Source of the DNA: Trochalopteron elliotii
Lineage: Eukaryota; Chordata; Aves; Passeriformes; Leiothrichidae
NCBI GenBank assembly: GCA_024734555.1
Contig: JANPWX010019240.1
Coordinates: 86,013 to 150,012 of the forward strand
DNA length: 64,000 nt
Direction of reading: 5' to 3'
The notes below the pieces were generated by a model that worked only from the letters and a program-made list of their open reading frames with translations, did not search any database and was not told where the DNA came from. Shown in pieces: positions 61,025 through 64,000 of this stretch. Position 1 is the first letter of the stretch. The number at the start of each line of letters is the position of its first letter. The position numbers and the translations under genes are program-made.

Positions 61025-61778
61025 TGTCTTGGTTTGGGAAGACAGGTATCTGCCACAGAAAGTTGGAGTTTTCCTTGGAATGGAGAATGTAAACCCGCTC
61101 TCTCCAAATTATTATAATTTTGCAATTAAAGGCTTTTAGGCCAAGATTTGGGAACAGGGATAACAGTTCTTTACTAGGAATATTAAGAATACAAATGTAG
61201 TAATACAAAAAAAAACCAAGCAAACAAAAATCCTAGAAACCCTGACAAGGTCAGAAATGCAACCTGACACCCTGTTGGTCAGGGTGTTGGAAGCAGTCCA
61301 AATAAATCCTCCAGGAGTAACAGATGTGGTTCTGTTGGAGTAGGGATGGTCCTGTAGAAAGGGTCTAGTGATGGTCAGATAGGTCCAGTCTTCCTCCAGG
61401 AATCCAGTGGGAAACAGGCTGTCCTACCCCTGGTGTTCCTGGGTCTCAGTTTTTGCCTAGGCAGGAACAGTTGGCTGCCCCCACTGGGTGGAGCATCTCA
61501 CAATGCTCCAATCAGTGTAATTTTATCAATCACATGGTGAGCCTTAATGGCCCATTACAGAAGATATTCCCTCGAGGGAGAATGGGTTGTGTAAGAGATA
61601 AGGAACACTGCTCCACCTGGATTTAACAGCTGGCCCATTAGCAGAAGGCACGCACCCCCTTCCCCCTGGAGTTATAAGGAATGGGTTATACAAGAGATAA
61701 AGAAAACACCTCCCCAACTGGTTTCAACAGATGGAAAAATAGAATAAACATTTTTTTTTTGTTACATAACCCAAGACA
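61025..61778 (-). mobile_element. Solo LTR with perfect 5-bp TSD, TGTCTTGG family, 754 bp, minus sense
   Basis: The element runs from TGTCTTGGTTTGGG to ACATAACCCAAGACA, with TGTCTTGG/CCAAGACA terminal inverted repeats. A perfect AGTGC duplication flanks it (61020-61024 and 61779-61783). From memory it matches a widespread passerine LTR family. The minus sense is inferred from the family: the AATAAA position has decayed to AGTAAA (TTTACT at 61169-61174). A perfect hairpin-like ACACCCTGTTGGTCAGGGTGT lies at 61268-61288. Two diverged internal repeats centred on ATGGGTTRTRYAAGAGATAA occur near 61582 and 61681. The minus frame at 61005-61223 overlaps the element's edge and is not a gene. Confidence 0.92.
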
Positions 61779-61783
61779 AGTGC

Positions 61784-64000
61784 AATGTATTATGAATATG
61801 AGTAGTCCAGATATCCACAATTCTCTCTTATGGCTGCTTTCATCCCTACTTCTCTGTGATTCCAGCTAACTGTGGAACTATTGAATTTGCATTTGCAACT
61901 TTCTTTTTAAAGGTAAAAACAAAAGGGGCAGGGTTTTTTTCCATGCATTCATAACTTTACAGTCACTAACAGATCTTACTCCCAATGCCTTTTAAAGGAC
62001 AATCCCTATTTTAAAGAGCAGAAACTGAGGCAATTCAGACTTGTTCATTCCACACTCAGACACACACACACACAACTGTGCCATGTCCAAAAGCTTTTAC
62101 ATAGATGAAAGGTATTAATTAAAATCTAGGGCTCTATATTTTGTCCTCTTTATGCCTCCACTTCTAATTGTTCCCACCTCAGCCCCTGGTCCTATAAGGG
62201 GTAAAAAAATTCCCAAACAAAAACAAAAACCAGCAGCAATAACAAATAAGTCTCCTCCTGAAAATCAACCAACCACCCCATAGTGAATCTTTTAGTTTTA
62301 CTCTGCTTGTCCCAAATTATTCTGTTCCCCACCATTTACACAGAGCTACAAAGTATTGCTTCTATAGCTGAAGGGCCTTTCAAAGAAGAGACAGGAAATT
62401 GATCTATGTTCAAAGGATTATCATTTCTGTGTTGTATGTCTCTCACATGAGATATGAAGAGTTATGCAAGTGCATTTGCTGAAATTCCCCTTTTGTTAGC
62501 TTTTCTCACCCCCAGATGCAAATTCTGTAGGTCTCAGATAATCATGATAACAAGCCCCTGCTCCATCGTTTATACTAATATGGGATAAGGAGCTTCATTG
62601 ATAGAATGTGAAAAGTTTACCTCTGCAAGCATACATTACGTCTCACAGAGGAATTGGGGCAGGGGGGCAGGAGGAACAGATGTCTCCATAAAATGATTTG
62701 TACTGAAGAAGTTCTACCATTGCAGCAAATGGTGAACTGGAGAATTCATAAATTTTCAATGACTCACTAAAAATCTCTGTAAAAATATCTCTGATATTCA
62801 AGTTCCTATTGAAAATAATAGTTGAAAAAACTCTAAACAAATATGAGGCTGCAGACCTGGAATGTGCTATCAGCTTTGTTTATTTTTTCCAGAAAATGCA
62901 GGCAGCCTTTTTGCCAATTTACACTTAACAGCAGCAAGAATCTGGACTGCAGAAAAGAAGTTGTCCTGTTACTAAATGCACTGCTTATTAATGCTGTGGA
63001 AAGAAAATAAACTGAAAAGCCGGAATTCCCTGCTGCAGCTTATTGTACTCTGTAAGAGTATCATGAAAGATCTGACTTAGGAAACAAATAAATGAATAAA
63101 TGTAAAGGCTTGGAATGAATCCTCAAAACATAAAGGGGTGAATTTCTCTCTCCTTAGAGCTTTTGATAAAAGAGAATAGCAAAAGCTAATGCCCTGCCAG
63201 GTATTCATTACGGGGATCTCCCTTTACAGAAATTTAAGCAGGAACTTAATTTTGAATTTATGGGATCATTTCCCTTATCTTCTTTACACGCTCCTTTCAT
63301 TATACCCTTGCTTGTTCACATCATTCTCTGTTCCATTACTTAGTACTGTTATCCCCTGCCAGAAGTGCCACAGTGGAATTATATCACTGTTGTTCATTAT
63401 TACATTAGCACAAGATGTGTTTAACTTTCCCTTCATGCTTTTTTCTTTCCCTCCTTGTCAAGGCAGACCCAGACGCAGTAATAAAGTGATCCATAGGATA
63501 ACTCACATTGCTTTTTCTACTTGTTGTCCTATCAATTAATCAAATTAAGAGATTAAAACATAGCTAAAGACAAAGAAGAAAAAAGCAATATTGCAAGAGC
63601 AATAATTAATTGATCTTGATATAAAATATTGTATCTTTTGCAACATTAAAATATTTGAAAGGTCATGCAACTAAACCAAATGCTTGTATATTTGTATATT
63701 TAAACAGAAAATTAAGAATTTATGTGATAGATCCCCTGCAAGTTTGAGACTTAATTGAAAAGGCAAGAATTGAAGAAGTAAATCTGTTGAGAAAACAGAA
63801 AATATTTTCTGAGGATTTTGGTTTTCCTTTTTGGTCTAGAAACATTCTAATGTGAATTTAAAATAATTTTCATTATTTCATTGAATTAATTTGAAATAAT
63901 TTTTCATCTGCAAAGAACTCTGAGTTGTCTGTGCCAGTCAGGATCATAAATAAAACTGTGGCTTTTGCAGCACTTATGCTTCATGTTAAAAATAGTTTAT
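61784..64000. other. AT-rich non-coding DNA
   Basis: No gene or transposon is recognised. A (CA)n run of about 15 bases lies at 62060-62074. The part at about 62925-63080 has a conserved-element-like texture. The 116-codon + frame at 63189-63539 is hydrophobic and chance-like. Confidence 0.5.
62060..62074. repeat. (CA)n microsatellite
   Basis: Seven to eight CA units follow CACACTCAGA. Confidence 0.7.

Noticed and set aside
1..64000. CRISPR arrays, tRNA or rRNA genes, bacterial-type operons
   Set aside because: No regularly spaced repeats, no tRNA box A/B pair and no ribosomal sequence were seen. The window is plainly vertebrate nuclear DNA.

Overview
The window looks like vertebrate nuclear DNA, most probably from a bird and probably a songbird. 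The basis is four CR1-type LINE fragments with the avian 3' tail and reverse-transcriptase motifs, a series of solo retroviral LTRs whose sequences I recognise from memory as avian or passerine types, and no SINE families. No protein-coding gene with a recognisable product is visible. Most of the sequence is AT-rich intergenic or intronic DNA. Open frames there rarely exceed 100 codons and are what chance would give.

The interpretable content is transposable elements. Nine LTRs can be delimited to the base, because a TG...CA element is flanked by a short target-site duplication (TSD): 846-1420 (+), 4982-5624 (+), 18291-18714 (-), 33457-34105 (-), 38214-38768 (+), 44498-45139 (-), 53545-54329 (+, containing a 400-N assembly gap), 59314-59688 (+) and 61025-61778 (-). 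Two more, 14678-15462 and 22359-23435 (both +), belong to one long LTR family without clear TSDs. TSDs of 4, 5 and 6 bp occur, so several retroviral integrase classes are represented. Each TSD closes directly around a single LTR with no internal region, so these nine are solo LTRs left by LTR-LTR recombination. CR1 fragments lie at 11993-12990 (-), 34830-35362 (+), 49826-50345 (-) and 52915-52985 (+).

Layout: 1-8.7 kb is AT-rich with two solo LTRs. At 8.76-9.49 kb there is an isolated CpG-rich block ending in a polyadenylation signal. From 9.5 to 31.9 kb the DNA is AT-rich with one CR1 and three LTRs. At 32-35.4 kb is a composite block: an unidentified GC-shifted segment, an 82/91-bp tandem duplication, a solo LTR and a CR1. 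From 36.3 to 40.1 kb is a GC-richer block of unknown nature interrupted by a solo LTR. From 40 to 64 kb the DNA is very AT-rich with further LTR and CR1 remnants.

The points most worth a second look are a 98-codon open frame with coding-like composition followed 36 nt later by AATAAA (54784-55121), the CpG-rich block at 9 kb, the inverted pair of related solo LTRs that both keep sense and antisense open frames and a 16-bp palindrome, and the GC-rich block at 36-40 kb. I found no clear undescribed biological system. Family assignments rest on memory and direct reading, not on any search.
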